NCBI GenBank assembly: GCA_905215055.1 | Contig: CAJMOH010000013.1 | Span: forward strand, 1 to 60,481 | From: an uncultured bacterium | GTDB lineage: Bacteria; Bacillota; Clostridia; Oscillospirales; Acutalibacteraceae | DNA: 60,481 nt | Direction: 5' to 3' | Translations under genes and position numbers: made by a program | Notes under the pieces: model-generated | Databases searched by the model: none | Seen by the model: the letters and a program-made list of their open reading frames with translations, nothing else | Told to the model about the DNA's origin: nothing | In this document: positions 1-8,158 of the stretch, piece by piece | Layout of the letters: the number at the start of each line of letters is the position of its first letter | Position numbering within the stretch: the first letter of the stretch is position 1

Positions 1-387
1 CCGCATGACCACAGCCTTGGGCGCGGAGACAATGGACAGCTTGTCCAGGGTGCGCTTGGCCCGGATGCTCTGGAAGGAGCCGATGAAAATGTTGGCGAAG
101 ATCACGCCCAAAAACACCGTGCTGCGGAAGGACCCTACCAGAATCACCGCCAGGGCCAGGGCGAAGTTTAAAATATTGAAGAAGGTCAGCACATTTTCCC
201 GGATGATCTGGCCCTCTGTTTTTGTTTGAATGGCGGCGCTGCCGTTGTGCAGCCCCTGGCGGACCCGCTGCTGCACCTGCTCCCCGGAAAGCCCCTCCTG
301 GGGATAGGGGTGAAAGCGCTCCGCCGGCTGGCGCCGGGCCGTCTGAGCGGACGGGCGGCGTGACGGTTGTTTTTTGCTGCGGGGCAA
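1..387 (-). CDS. Cation-translocating P-type ATPase, N-terminal fragment
   Basis: The first 129 codons of a minus-strand gene that runs off the left edge. The start is a TTG at 387 with the ribosome binding site AAAGGAGGAGGGG just upstream; no ATG fits this frame. After a basic N-terminal tail the protein has the actuator-side segment of HAD-type P-type ATPases of the CtpE/MgtA-like class: a conserved GLSGEQVQQRVRQG stretch, then QIIRENVLTFFNILNFALA leading into two hydrophobic membrane segments and the RAKRTLDKLS linker that precedes the actuator domain. The phosphorylation motif DKTGT would lie outside the window. The family pumps Ca2+, Mg2+ or other cations, so the substrate cannot be named. 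It is transcribed divergently from the lectin-like gene at 692. Confidence 0.85.
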   Translation of the reverse strand, partial: MPRSKKQPSRRPSAQTARRQPAERFHPYPQEGLSGEQVQQRVRQGLHNGSAAIQTKTEGQIIRENVLTFFNILNFALALAVILVGSFRSTVFLGVIFANIFIGSFQSIRAKRTLDKLSIVSAPKAVVMR

Positions 388-425
388 GGAAATCCCCTCC
401 TCCTTTGGCAATTATCTTTACCATA

Positions 426-454
426 AGTATACACCATGGCTCTGTTGATTCCAA
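426..454 (-). promoter_or_regulatory. Sigma-A promoter of the P-type ATPase
   Basis: On the minus strand TTGGAA (449-454), a 17-bp spacer and TATACT (426-431), about 40 bp ahead of the TTG start. Confidence 0.6.
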
Positions 455-519
455 GCGCGGGGAAGGGAAGTTTTCAGAAAATTTCCGCTTTTCACCAATT
501 TCGGGGCGCGGGCCTTTTC

Positions 520-560
520 GGGGGTTCCCAATTATAACCAAAAAGCACAAGGGAATCCCC
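520..560. repeat. Imperfect inverted repeat between divergent promoters
   Basis: GGGGGTTCCC (520-529) faces GGGAATCCCC (551-560) across 21 bp, with one mismatch. It lies in the 304-bp gap (388-691) between two divergent promoters and could be an operator. Apart from the two promoters nothing else is recognisable in this gap. Confidence 0.4.
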
Positions 561-603
561 TGGAAATCGAGAAAAAACCAGATTTTTCGCGGCGCGCCGG
601 GAT

Positions 604-632
604 TTGACAGAACCGCCGAAAAAGAATATAAT
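604..632 (+). promoter_or_regulatory. Perfect consensus sigma-A promoter of the lectin-like gene
   Basis: TTGACA (604-609), exactly 17 bp, TATAAT (627-632). A full consensus match at both boxes predicts strong constitutive transcription of the gene at 692. Confidence 0.85.
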
Positions 633-691
633 GCAGACTAGCTGGACTTCGACACAAAATATACGAGGAAAATAGAAAGGAAGTTTCACAG

Positions 692-1378
692 ATGGCTGGC
701 AAAAAGACAGCGGAGTTTATGATTGTGAACCGCAGAAGCGGCAAGGCCCTGCAAGCCACCGGCCTGGACAACGGCTTGGTGGTGGAGCAGGCCGAGCCTG
801 CCAAAACCGACGCCCAAACCTGGTCCATGGTGGAAACCCAGGGCGGCGTAAAGCTTTTTAACAAGGCTTGCGGCAAGGTTCTGGACGTGATGGCAAACGG
901 CACCGTGAACGGCACCTGGGTGCAGACCTGGGAAGACGTGGACGGCGAAAGCCAGCTGTGGAAGCTGGTGACTGTTTCCCCTACTTATAAAAAGCTGGTC
1001 AACGTTATGGCGGACAAGGCTTTGGACATTGTGGACATGAGCGACGAGGACGGCGCCCCTGCCCAGATCTGGGAGAGCGTGGAGGGCGAGGGCCAACAGT
1101 GGAAGTTTGTCTCCACCCAGCCCAAGGCCGCCACCAAAACCGTTCGCAAGACCGCCCCGAAGAAGGCGGAGGCCTCCGCGGAGGAGAAGCCCGCCCCCAA
1201 AACCCGCCGCTCCTCCAAGGCTGACACGGCCATCAAGGCTGAGCCCGCCAAGACTCTGAAAAAACAGGAGGAGACTCCCAAGACCCTGAAAAAGCAGGAG
1301 GAGGCCCCCAAGACCTTGACCACTAAGGCGCAGGCCCCTGCCGCCAAGAAAACCACCCGCAAGACCACAAAGAAATAA
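692..1378 (+). CDS. Cytosolic ricin-type beta-trefoil protein with a Lys/Ala/Pro-rich tail
   Basis: A 228-residue protein in two parts. Residues 1 to about 145 carry a three-fold repeat with ricin-type QxW signatures (AQTW, SQLW, AQIW, QQW) and recurring K.LDV/K.LDI cores, enough for one complete beta-trefoil (ricin B, CBM13-like), a fold that usually binds sugars. Residues about 146-228 are low complexity, rich in Lys, Ala, Pro, Thr and Glu, with a tandem TLKKQEE..PK repeat and a final KKTTRKTTKK, resembling histone H1 or HU-type tails that bind nucleic acid. There is no signal peptide or membrane segment, so the protein should be cytoplasmic, unusual for a ricin-type lectin. It stands alone between a perfect promoter and a terminator and is probably well expressed. 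The ligand and role are unknown. Confidence 0.85.
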   Translation: MAGKKTAEFMIVNRRSGKALQATGLDNGLVVEQAEPAKTDAQTWSMVETQGGVKLFNKACGKVLDVMANGTVNGTWVQTWEDVDGESQLWKLVTVSPTYKKLVNVMADKALDIVDMSDEDGAPAQIWESVEGEGQQWKFVSTQPKAATKTVRKTAPKKAEASAEEKPAPKTRRSSKADTAIKAEPAKTLKKQEETPKTLKKQEEAPKTLTTKAQAPAAKKTTRKTTKK

Positions 1379-1397
1379 CGCCGGCGCAAGCCTGCTG

Positions 1398-1432
1398 GGG
1401 ACGGAGCCTTCAGCCCCGTCCCTTTATTTTTT
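1398..1432 (+). terminator. Rho-independent terminator after the lectin-like gene
   Basis: Stem GGGACGG (1398-1404) with CCGTCCC (1416-1422), followed by TTTATTTTTT. Confidence 0.8.
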
Positions 1433-1453
1433 GCCAGGCCATGATTTTCCCCA

Positions 1454-1482
1454 TTTACAAAAGGCGGAAAAACGGGTATCAT
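1454..1482 (+). promoter_or_regulatory. Sigma-A promoter of the sugar kinase
   Basis: TTTACA (1454-1459), 17 bp, TATCAT (1477-1482). Its position argues against the ATG at 1481 being the start and supports the ATG at 1523. Confidence 0.65.
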
Positions 1483-1522
1483 GTGTGTAAGTAAACTCAC
1501 TTTCGGAAAGGCGGTTTCAAAT

Positions 1523-2497
1523 ATGGCAGATATTGTTTCAATGGGCGAGCTTTTGATAGATTTCACGCCTGTGGGAGAGACCGAGGACGGACGGCTGCTG
1601 TTCGCCCGCAACCCGGGCGGCGCGCCTGCCAACGTGGCGGTGCAGGCCCACCGGGCAGGGGTGAAGGCCGGCTTTTTGGGCCGGGTGGGCAAGGACATGT
1701 TCGGCGATTTTCTGGTCTCCACTCTGGCGGACTGCGGGGTGGAAACCCAGGGCTTGTCCCAGGACCCGGATTACGCCACCACCCTGGCCTTTGTGCAGCT
1801 CAGCCCCGAGGGGGACCGGGATTTCAGCTTTTACCGCAACCCCGGCGCTGACACCCGTCTGGCCTACGAGGACACGGACCTGTCCATCATCGACCAGTGC
1901 AAGCTGCTGTGTTTTGGCTCTCTGCTGATGACGGCGGAGCCTTCCCGGTCCGCGGTGGAGCGGCTGGTGAGGTACGCCAAGGCCCAGGGAAAGATTACCG
2001 CCTATGATCCCAACTGGCGGCCTCCTCTGTGGAAGGGCCGGGAAGAGGAGGGCGTGGCCCGGATGAAGAGCTTGATCCCTCTGGCGGACATTATGAAGAT
2101 TTCCGGGGAGGAGCTGGAGCTGCTCACCGGCAGGGAGGCCATTGAAGCGGGCGCCTGGGACCTGCTGGAGCAGGGGGTGTCCCTGGTGGTGGTCACCTTG
2201 GGGGCCAAGGGCTGCAAGGCCTTCGCGCCGGGAATCACCTTGGCCAAGGAGACCTATGACACCCGGGTGAAGGACACCACCGGCTCTGGAGACAGCTTTT
2301 TCGGGGCGCTGCTGGCGAAGATTGTCCAAAGCGGAAAGCGGCCGTCCCAGCTTTCGCCTGAGGAGCTGGGAGACTTTCTGGACTTCGCCAACGCGGCGGG
2401 CTCCACCTGCGCCACCAAGACCGGGGCCATTCCCGCTCTGCCCACCACGGAAGAAATTGAGGCCTGCCGGAAGAGCGTGCCTCTGCTGCGCGTCTAA
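1523..2497 (+). CDS. PfkB-family carbohydrate kinase (probable fructokinase)
   Basis: A 324-residue cytosolic kinase of the ribokinase/PfkB superfamily, transferring the gamma-phosphate of ATP to a sugar hydroxyl. The N-terminal PfkB signature region GGAPANVAV is at residues 32-40, and the C-terminal signature DTTGSGDSFFGALL near 250-263 holds the anion hole and catalytic Asp (GSGD). Length and the MGELLIDFTP start match bacterial fructokinases, but the substrate could be another ketose or deoxysugar. The ATG at 1523 is chosen because GGAAAGGCGG precedes it at proper distance and the upstream in-frame ATG overlaps the promoter -10 box. The gene has its own promoter and a strong terminator, so it is monocistronic. 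Confidence 0.88.
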   Translation: MADIVSMGELLIDFTPVGETEDGRLLFARNPGGAPANVAVQAHRAGVKAGFLGRVGKDMFGDFLVSTLADCGVETQGLSQDPDYATTLAFVQLSPEGDRDFSFYRNPGADTRLAYEDTDLSIIDQCKLLCFGSLLMTAEPSRSAVERLVRYAKAQGKITAYDPNWRPPLWKGREEEGVARMKSLIPLADIMKISGEELELLTGREAIEAGAWDLLEQGVSLVVVTLGAKGCKAFAPGITLAKETYDTRVKDTTGSGDSFFGALLAKIVQSGKRPSQLSPEELGDFLDFANAAGSTCATKTGAIPALPTTEEIEACRKSVPLLRV

Positions 2498-2525
2498 GCC
2501 GGGAAGAAAATCCATCGCGAAGAAA

Positions 2526-2561
2526 GGGCCGGTTCCCGTTTCTTGGGAACCGGCCCTCTTT
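2526..2561 (+). terminator. Strong terminator after the sugar kinase
   Basis: A perfect 12-bp stem GGGCCGGTTCCC/GGGAACCGGCCC (2526-2537, 2545-2556) with a 7-nt loop and CTTTT. On the minus strand it is followed by CTTTCTT, so it may also serve the convergent glycosyltransferase operon. Confidence 0.9.
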
Positions 2562-2602
2562 TGCATTCGGGGACGGACTGTCTCGCGGAGAAGGCCCTGC
2601 CC

Positions 2603-3571
2603 TCAGCGGGCTTCCTTTTCCTGCTTCTGTTCCAAATATTCCTCCACCCGGAACCGGGGCCGGGCCTTTACCTCGCTGTATATCTTGCCGATGTAGCCGC
2701 CCACTACGCCCAGACACAGCATTTGCAGGCCGCCTAACAGCCAGATGGAGCACACAATGGCGGTCCAGCCGGAGACTGCCACCCCGGCAAAGTAGGAAAT
2801 CAGGGCGTAAAGCAGGCCGAAAACGCTCAGCACCGAGATGAGGATGCCCAGGTTGGAGATCAGCTTCAGGGGCTTCACGCTGAAGCTGGTAATGCCGTCC
2901 AGGGCAAAGGAGAGCATCTTTTTCAGGGGGTATTTGCTCTCTCCGGCAAAGCGCTCGTGGCGGTCGTAATACACATAGTCGCTGCGGTAGCCGATCAGCG
3001 GCACAATGCCCCGCAGGAACAGATTGACCTCCTTGTACTCGGAGAGGGCCTCCAGGGCGCGGCGGCTCATCAGCCGGTAGTCCGCGTGGTTGAACACCAC
3101 ATCCACGCCCAGCAGCTGCATCACCTTGTAAAAGCCCTCGGCGGTGGTGCGCTTAAACCAGGTGTCCGTGTCCCGCTTGTTCCGCACGCCGTAAACCACG
3201 TCGCAGCCCTCCCGGAACCTTGCCACAAACTGGTCCAGGGCGTCGATGTCGTCCTGCAGGTCCGCGTCCATGCTGATGGCGGCGTCACAGCGGCTCATGG
3301 CGGACATCAGGCCGCAGAGCAGGGCGTTCTGGTGGCCCCGGTTGTGGCTGAGCTTTACCCCTTCCACCCAGGAATTTTCCCGGTTGAACTGAGAGATCAG
3401 CTGCCAGGTTTTGTCCTTGCTGCCGTCGTCCACATAGAGGATGCGGCTGCTTTCGCCGATCAAGCCGGTGTCCCGCATGGCGTTCAGCTTTTCCGTAAGG
3501 CGGCGGGTGGTTTCGGGAAGAACCGCCTCCTCGTTGTAGCAGGGAATGACGAAATACACAGTGGGTTCCAT
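2603..3571 (-). CDS. CsbB/GtrB-like polyprenyl-phosphate glycosyltransferase (GT2)
   Basis: A 322-residue GT-A fold glycosyltransferase with a C-terminal membrane anchor. The N-terminus reads VIPCYNEE; the nucleotide-binding VDDGSKD is at 47-53 and the metal-binding DAD at 102-104 is followed by LQDD. Two hydrophobic segments fill about 230-292, as in GtrB, YfdH and CsbB, which load a sugar from a nucleotide donor onto undecaprenyl phosphate on the inner membrane face. It lies 14 nt downstream of a YfhO gene. In Bacillus subtilis csbB and yfhO are neighbours and their products act together, CsbB making the lipid-linked sugar and YfhO transferring it to lipoteichoic acid outside. The same partnership is inferred here; sugar and acceptor are not determinable. 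Confidence 0.85.
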   Translation of the reverse strand: MEPTVYFVIPCYNEEAVLPETTRRLTEKLNAMRDTGLIGESSRILYVDDGSKDKTWQLISQFNRENSWVEGVKLSHNRGHQNALLCGLMSAMSRCDAAISMDADLQDDIDALDQFVARFREGCDVVYGVRNKRDTDTWFKRTTAEGFYKVMQLLGVDVVFNHADYRLMSRRALEALSEYKEVNLFLRGIVPLIGYRSDYVYYDRHERFAGESKYPLKKMLSFALDGITSFSVKPLKLISNLGILISVLSVFGLLYALISYFAGVAVSGWTAIVCSIWLLGGLQMLCLGVVGGYIGKIYSEVKARPRFRVEEYLEQKQEKEAR

Positions 3572-3585
3572 ACGATTTTTCTCCT

Positions 3586-6168
3586 TTATTCTTGAGGCGG
3601 TGAGTCCTTTTCCCCTTCAGCGGTTCTCTCCTGGGGGAGACTTGGCGGACTGTCCTCCGGCGGCACCGCGGCCTGCCTCTTTATCTGGGGAACCATGGCT
3701 CCCGGACGGCGGAAGGTGACGTGCCGGCTTTTGGCGTATTGGGTAAAGCGGCCCACCCGCAGCAGGCTGGGACCGCGCACAGGCGCCTTTTTGGAGGGCA
3801 GGCGGTTCATCAGCATCAAATAGGCCACCAGCAGCGCCAGGGACAGCAGTGTAATGCCAAAGCCCAGCGCCAGGCCCGGTGTGCGGTAGGTGAATTCAAT
3901 GGTGACGCTCTCTCCCTCCGGCACTGTGACAGCCATAAAGCCCACGTTGACCTTTTCAATGGTGACCGGCTCCCCGTTGACGGTAGCGCTCCAGCCGGCC
4001 TCATAGGGGACGCTGAAGAAGATCACCTGATCCCGGTCCGAGTCGATCTGAGCGGTAAAGCCCGTGTTTGTGTATTGGAACGAGGAGCAGCACCGTTCCC
4101 GGCGGTCCAGGCAGTCCTGGAGGTAATTCGCCTCGTTAAAGGTCCGCATGTCCTCCGGCAGATGCTCCAAAATGCCCTCGTAGTAGGGAACCCGGTCGTC
4201 CTCAATGACGATGGCCCGCATCAGGGCCAGCTCCCGGTCGCCGATGGCGTTTTCGCTGCCCTCGTTCAAGGCGTTGTATTCGCTGCGGGTGATGTAGTAG
4301 TCATAGCTGAAGCCCATGGGAACGTAATATTGGTTTTCCCAAATGTCAAAGCCGTTGGCGTTGCCATAGTAGGCAAAGCCCGGCATGGCGGGATCGGACA
4401 TGTCCTCCCCGGCGAAGTAGCTGTCGTCGTGGTCGTCGTCAAACAGCCAGTGGACGCTTAAAAGCCCCCGAATGGCGTAATGGTCCACCGTGGGACGGCT
4501 GCCCACGTCTCTTGGAACGCCGATAGAGTCGTAAAACTCCATAATGGACCCCGGCACCACGCTGTGGAAGGCCTGGATAGTGGGAATCTCCCAGAACATG
4601 CCGGCGTTGTCCAAAGACTCATAGAAGTCCGAGCGGGACTCCTGCAAATCGGGAAGGTCCACATTTTCGCCGCCGTTTAGGGAGTAGGGGATCAGGTGGT
4701 CCCAGGTGTACTCCGACTGGGTTTTGCCCAGGGCGATGAAGAAGATGGAATAGAAAACAGAGATCAGCGACAGGGCCACCAGGGTGGACCGGTAAAAGGC
4801 CTTTCGGGCCTTGCGGCAGAAGCAGAACAGGTACACCAGCGCCCCAATGGACACCAGGGAGATAGCCACATAGCTCCAGAAGCGGGTGGGATAGTCCTCC
4901 AGACCGTAGGTGACGGTTTCCACACCGTCCACCGTTTCAAAGGTGGGCATAAAGCCCACCACCAGGGCAATGGCGGCGGTGATGACCGTACACCAGGTGA
5001 TGGACCGTTTCCAGTTGATCCGGTCGTTTTCCAGGGCCAGCACCGTGGCCATGGCCATCATCAGGGTCAGCATGTAATACCATCTGGCATAGAAGGCGGA
5101 ATTCATCATCTGGAAGGAGGCGTTGAGGAAGGGCACCAGCGCCATGAGGAACAGAATCCACAGGAATTTCTTCAGCCAGTGCTTCCGGCGCATCTGCAGC
5201 CAGCCAATCACGCCGGTCATACCAAACAGGGGCAGCCAGGCTCCCAGAGAGGCCCATTTGGAGCCGGAATCCGGGGTGAAGTTGGGCCGGGCGGGCAAAT
5301 CCGGCGGGAAGAAGAAACAGGTGAGAATGTGCAGATACCGCTGGACGTTGTTGTACAGCACCGCGTTCCAGCCGTTGATGTATTCGCTGGTGCGGTAGTT
5401 TTGCAGCACCGTCATCACAGAGGGCGCCAGCAGCGTGCAGGAGAGGCCCAGGCCCAGCACAGCCTCCAGCCCCAGGAGGAGAAAGTCCTTCAGGCTGATG
5501 CGCCAGCTTTTGCAGAGCAGCCGCAGGAAGAAATAGATCAGGGTAAAGGTGACTTGTCCCACGAAGAAGTAGTAGTTTACCACACAGCAGGCGCACACCG
5601 CCAAAGCGAACAGGCCCCGGCGGCGGGTTGCCATATATTCGTCCAAGGCCGCCAGCAGCAGGGGGAAAAAGACAATGGCCTCGTGGAAATGGTTAAAGAA
5701 GATGTTGTAAATGGAAAAGCCGGAAAAGGCGTAAAGCACCGCGCCAATCAGGGCGGAGTCCGGGCTTTTGGTGTAGCGGTGGAGGTAGACATAGCCTGTC
5801 AGGGTGGCGCAGGCGAATTTGAGGATCAGCAGCGGCCCCATGAGATACTGGACCCACTCGGAGGGAAAGGGAATGGTCAGCCAGAAGAAGGGACTGCCCA
5901 GCAGGTAAAAGCTGTACGAGCCAATGAAGTTGGCTCCCAGGTCCGTCAGGTGGCTCCAGCCCAGGTTGCCGGAGCGGACGGCGTCGTGGGCCAGACGGTA
6001 AAAGGGAACCTGCTGCACGTTAAAGTCCCCGTAGAAGAGAAACCGGCCCCCATCCACCACAAGAAAGGGGATGAACACCAGAAAAGACAGCCCCAGGCCC
6101 AGGAAAAAGGCCTTGAGAAAATAGTTGTTTCGCAGGCTCTTCGGCGTTGCTTTTTTGGCGGATTCCAT
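3586..6168 (-). CDS. YfhO-family polytopic membrane glycosyltransferase
   Basis: An 860-residue membrane protein of the YfhO family. The N-terminal half holds about a dozen transmembrane helices, including a GT-C-like first loop with the motif FYGDFNVQQVPFY typical of the family. A large extracytoplasmic domain covers about 500-780 and ends in the VPYEAGWSATVNG beta-sandwich signature, then one last helix and a Pro-rich cytoplasmic tail. The ATG at 6168 is preceded by AGGAGG; an in-frame extension reaching 7215 is spurious because it crosses the promoter and the yfbR gene. YfhO proteins are thought to move sugars from polyprenyl carriers onto surface polymers; the adjacent CsbB-like enzyme supports that role. 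The two genes form a minus-strand operon. Confidence 0.85.
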   Translation of the reverse strand: MESAKKATPKSLRNNYFLKAFFLGLGLSFLVFIPFLVVDGGRFLFYGDFNVQQVPFYRLAHDAVRSGNLGWSHLTDLGANFIGSYSFYLLGSPFFWLTIPFPSEWVQYLMGPLLILKFACATLTGYVYLHRYTKSPDSALIGAVLYAFSGFSIYNIFFNHFHEAIVFFPLLLAALDEYMATRRRGLFALAVCACCVVNYYFFVGQVTFTLIYFFLRLLCKSWRISLKDFLLLGLEAVLGLGLSCTLLAPSVMTVLQNYRTSEYINGWNAVLYNNVQRYLHILTCFFFPPDLPARPNFTPDSGSKWASLGAWLPLFGMTGVIGWLQMRRKHWLKKFLWILFLMALVPFLNASFQMMNSAFYARWYYMLTLMMAMATVLALENDRINWKRSITWCTVITAAIALVVGFMPTFETVDGVETVTYGLEDYPTRFWSYVAISLVSIGALVYLFCFCRKARKAFYRSTLVALSLISVFYSIFFIALGKTQSEYTWDHLIPYSLNGGENVDLPDLQESRSDFYESLDNAGMFWEIPTIQAFHSVVPGSIMEFYDSIGVPRDVGSRPTVDHYAIRGLLSVHWLFDDDHDDSYFAGEDMSDPAMPGFAYYGNANGFDIWENQYYVPMGFSYDYYITRSEYNALNEGSENAIGDRELALMRAIVIEDDRVPYYEGILEHLPEDMRTFNEANYLQDCLDRRERCCSSFQYTNTGFTAQIDSDRDQVIFFSVPYEAGWSATVNGEPVTIEKVNVGFMAVTVPEGESVTIEFTYRTPGLALGFGITLLSLALLVAYLMLMNRLPSKKAPVRGPSLLRVGRFTQYAKSRHVTFRRPGAMVPQIKRQAAVPPEDSPPSLPQERTAEGEKDSPPQE

Positions 6169-6237
6169 AAGAGAGCGTACCTCCTGTATGTAAAATAGGC
6201 AGGTGTTCCCGCCCAGGCATTTGTTATAATTGGCATT

Positions 6238-6266
6238 ATTATAGCACAGATTCACAGGGGGTAAAA
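6238..6266 (-). promoter_or_regulatory. Promoter of the yfhO-csbB operon
   Basis: On the minus strand TTTTAC (6261-6266), 17 bp, TATAAT (6238-6243), 69 bp ahead of the yfhO start. Confidence 0.65.
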
Positions 6267-6325
6267 GCCTTTTTTGGCGTTTTTCCAAGGGCGGAGAAGT
6301 CTCTGTGAAAAAGATTTCAATTTCG

Positions 6326-6355
6326 TAACAAATGGAGCGGAAAATGCTGTATAAT
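6326..6355 (+). promoter_or_regulatory. Promoter of the yfbR-dus-polA operon
   Basis: A perfect TATAAT (6350-6355) with a weak -35 TAACAA (6326-6331) at 18 bp, about 50 bp before yfbR and divergent from the yfhO promoter. Confidence 0.55.
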
Positions 6356-6405
6356 AAGAGTGCGCCCCAAGACGGCGACAACCGGTTGGAAACGGGGGAA
6401 ACGGG

Positions 6406-7101
6406 ATGTATCCATTTTTCGCCATGCTTTCCCGCATGAAATATATCAACCGCTGGGGGCTGATGCGAAACACCCGCAGCGAAAACATCTGCGAGCACAG
6501 CCTGGAGGTGGCTTTGGTGGCCCACGCCCTGGCCGCCATTGGCAACAAAAAGTTCGGCAGGGACTACGACCCCGAGCGGGCGGCTCTGCTGGCGGTGTTT
6601 CACGACGCGCCGGAGATCATCACCGGGGATATGCCCACGCCGGTAAAGTACCACTCCGAGGAAATCCGCAAGGCCTATGGAGAGGTGGAGGACCTGGCCG
6701 TGGAGCACCTGGTGTCCATGCTGCCGGAGGAGTTCCGGGAGGACTACCGAGAGGCCATGACCATGACCGGCGAGAGGGATCAGGCCCTGCGGCCCCTTCT
6801 CAAAGCCGCGGACAAGATTTCGGCGGTGATCAAGTGCGTGGAGGAGCGCCGCAGCGGAAATCGGGATTTTTCCAAGGCGGAGCAGACCATCACCCAAGCG
6901 ATCCGGGACATGAAGCTGCCCGAGGCGGACTTCTTTATGGAGGAGTTCCTGCCCAGCTACGGCCTGACCATTGAGGAGCAGGACTACACCCGGGAGGCGG
7001 GACTGAAATTTTCCGAAAGCTCCCAGATGGTGTTTTCCAAGGTGCTGCCGGAGAAGCCCCAGCGCAGGCCGGAGAATTCCCGGCGCAGGAAGAAAAGCTG
7101 A
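6406..7101 (+). CDS. yfbR: YfbR-like 5'-deoxynucleotidase (HD domain)
   Basis: A 231-residue HD-domain phosphohydrolase similar to Escherichia coli YfbR, which removes the 5' phosphate from deoxynucleoside monophosphates in a metal-dependent reaction. The diagnostic start, FFAMLSRMKYINRWGLMRN followed by TRSENICEHS, aligns with YfbR from its first residues, which fixes the ATG at 6406. The metal-binding HD pair is in LLAVFHDAPE (about 63-72), and the helix KAADKISAVIKCVEE later supplies the second Asp. The C-terminal 30 residues are basic and look disordered. The gene leads a co-directional run (yfbR, dus, polA, rlmA) with short gaps and no terminator, so it is probably co-transcribed with DNA and RNA maintenance genes. 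Confidence 0.88.
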   Translation: MYPFFAMLSRMKYINRWGLMRNTRSENICEHSLEVALVAHALAAIGNKKFGRDYDPERAALLAVFHDAPEIITGDMPTPVKYHSEEIRKAYGEVEDLAVEHLVSMLPEEFREDYREAMTMTGERDQALRPLLKAADKISAVIKCVEERRSGNRDFSKAEQTITQAIRDMKLPEADFFMEEFLPSYGLTIEEQDYTREAGLKFSESSQMVFSKVLPEKPQRRPENSRRRKKS

Positions 7102-7153
7102 ACGCGCTGAAAAGGCTGGAAAAATTTGAAGGAAAAAGTCAGGAGATTGCATC

Positions 7154-8158
7154 ATGCGTATTGGCAACATTGAGATAACAGGCCGGGCGGCCCTGGCGCC
7201 GATGGCTGGTGTCACCGACGCCGCCTACCGGCGGCTGTGCGCCCAGTTTGGCGCCGCCTACACCGTCACGGAGATGGTCAGCGCCAAGGCCATCCCCTAC
7301 AATTACGATAAAACCGCCCGGCTGGCGGATGTTTCCCAGGACCTGCGGCCGGTGTTTTTGCAGCTTTTCGGCAGCGACCCCTTCGACTTTGGTCTGGCTG
7401 CCCGGAAGGCGGAGGCCTTCCATCCCGACGGCATCGACATCAACATGGGCTGTCCCGTACCCAAGGTGGCGGGCAACGGGGCGGGCAGCGCCCTGATGAA
7501 GTCCCCCCAGACCTGCGCCGCCATTGTGGCCGCTGTGAAGCGGAACACAAGCCTGCCCGTCACCGTGAAGATCCGGGCCGGGTGGGACCAGGACCACAAA
7601 AACGCCGTGGAGGTGGCCAAGGCCTGCGAGGAGGCGGGGGCCGCCGCCATTGCCGTTCACGGCAGGACCAGGGACCAGATGTACATGGGCCACGCGGATT
7701 GGGACATCATCCGCCGGGTAAAAGAGGCCGTCAGCGTGCCCGTCATCGGCAACGGCGACGTGACCGACGCCCTCTCCGCCGCCAGACTGCTGGGGGAAAC
7801 GGGCTGCGACCTGGTGATGATCGGCCGGGGCGCCTTGGGCAATCCCTGGATTTTCCGGCAGATTAACGCCTATCTCACAGACTCCTGCACCCTCCTGCCC
7901 CCGCCGGGCATGGCGGAGCGGATTGTTGTCATCAAGCGCCATATGGACGCCCTGTGCCGGCTGAAGGGAGAGTACCGTGCCATGCGGGAGGCCCGCAAGC
8001 ATGTGGGGTGGTATCTCCACGGGGTGCGGGGGGCGGCCCAGTTCCGCCGCCGGGCCGGGGAGCTTTCCACCCTGGAGGACCTGGACCGGCTGCTGGGAGA
8101 CGTGTACGCCGCGGCCCGGGAAACGGAAGAAATTTTGGAAAAGGAGCATTCCTTATGA
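7154..8158 (+). CDS. dus: tRNA-dihydrouridine synthase (DusB family)
   Basis: A 334-residue FMN-dependent TIM-barrel enzyme that reduces uridines in the tRNA D-loop to dihydrouridine with NADPH. It opens with LAPMAGVTDAAYRRL, the Dus signature. The NMGCPVPKV motif puts the catalytic Cys at residue 100, and the phosphate-binding VHGRTR and NGDV motifs follow, with MIGRGALGNPWIF near the FMN phosphate site. The small helical C-terminal RNA-binding domain is present (HVGWYLHG). Family choice between DusB and other bacterial Dus types rests on overall pattern and is moderately certain. Its stop codon overlaps the polA start (ATGA), so translation of the two is probably coupled. Confidence 0.9.
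   Translation: MRIGNIEITGRAALAPMAGVTDAAYRRLCAQFGAAYTVTEMVSAKAIPYNYDKTARLADVSQDLRPVFLQLFGSDPFDFGLAARKAEAFHPDGIDINMGCPVPKVAGNGAGSALMKSPQTCAAIVAAVKRNTSLPVTVKIRAGWDQDHKNAVEVAKACEEAGAAAIAVHGRTRDQMYMGHADWDIIRRVKEAVSVPVIGNGDVTDALSAARLLGETGCDLVMIGRGALGNPWIFRQINAYLTDSCTLLPPPGMAERIVVIKRHMDALCRLKGEYRAMREARKHVGWYLHGVRGAAQFRRRAGELSTLEDLDRLLGDVYAAARETEEILEKEHSL

Noticed and set aside
6169..7215. In-frame N-terminal extension of the YfhO protein by 349 residues
   Set aside because: It would cross the yfhO promoter and lie entirely antisense to yfbR; its sequence is a Gly/His/Arg-rich shadow, and MESAKK at 6168 has a good ribosome binding site.
7954..8154. Extended start of DNA polymerase I inside the dus gene
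   Set aside because: The extra 67 residues are Gly/Pro/Arg-rich shadow sequence; homologues start at MKLLVLDGN, and ATGA coupling with dus is typical.
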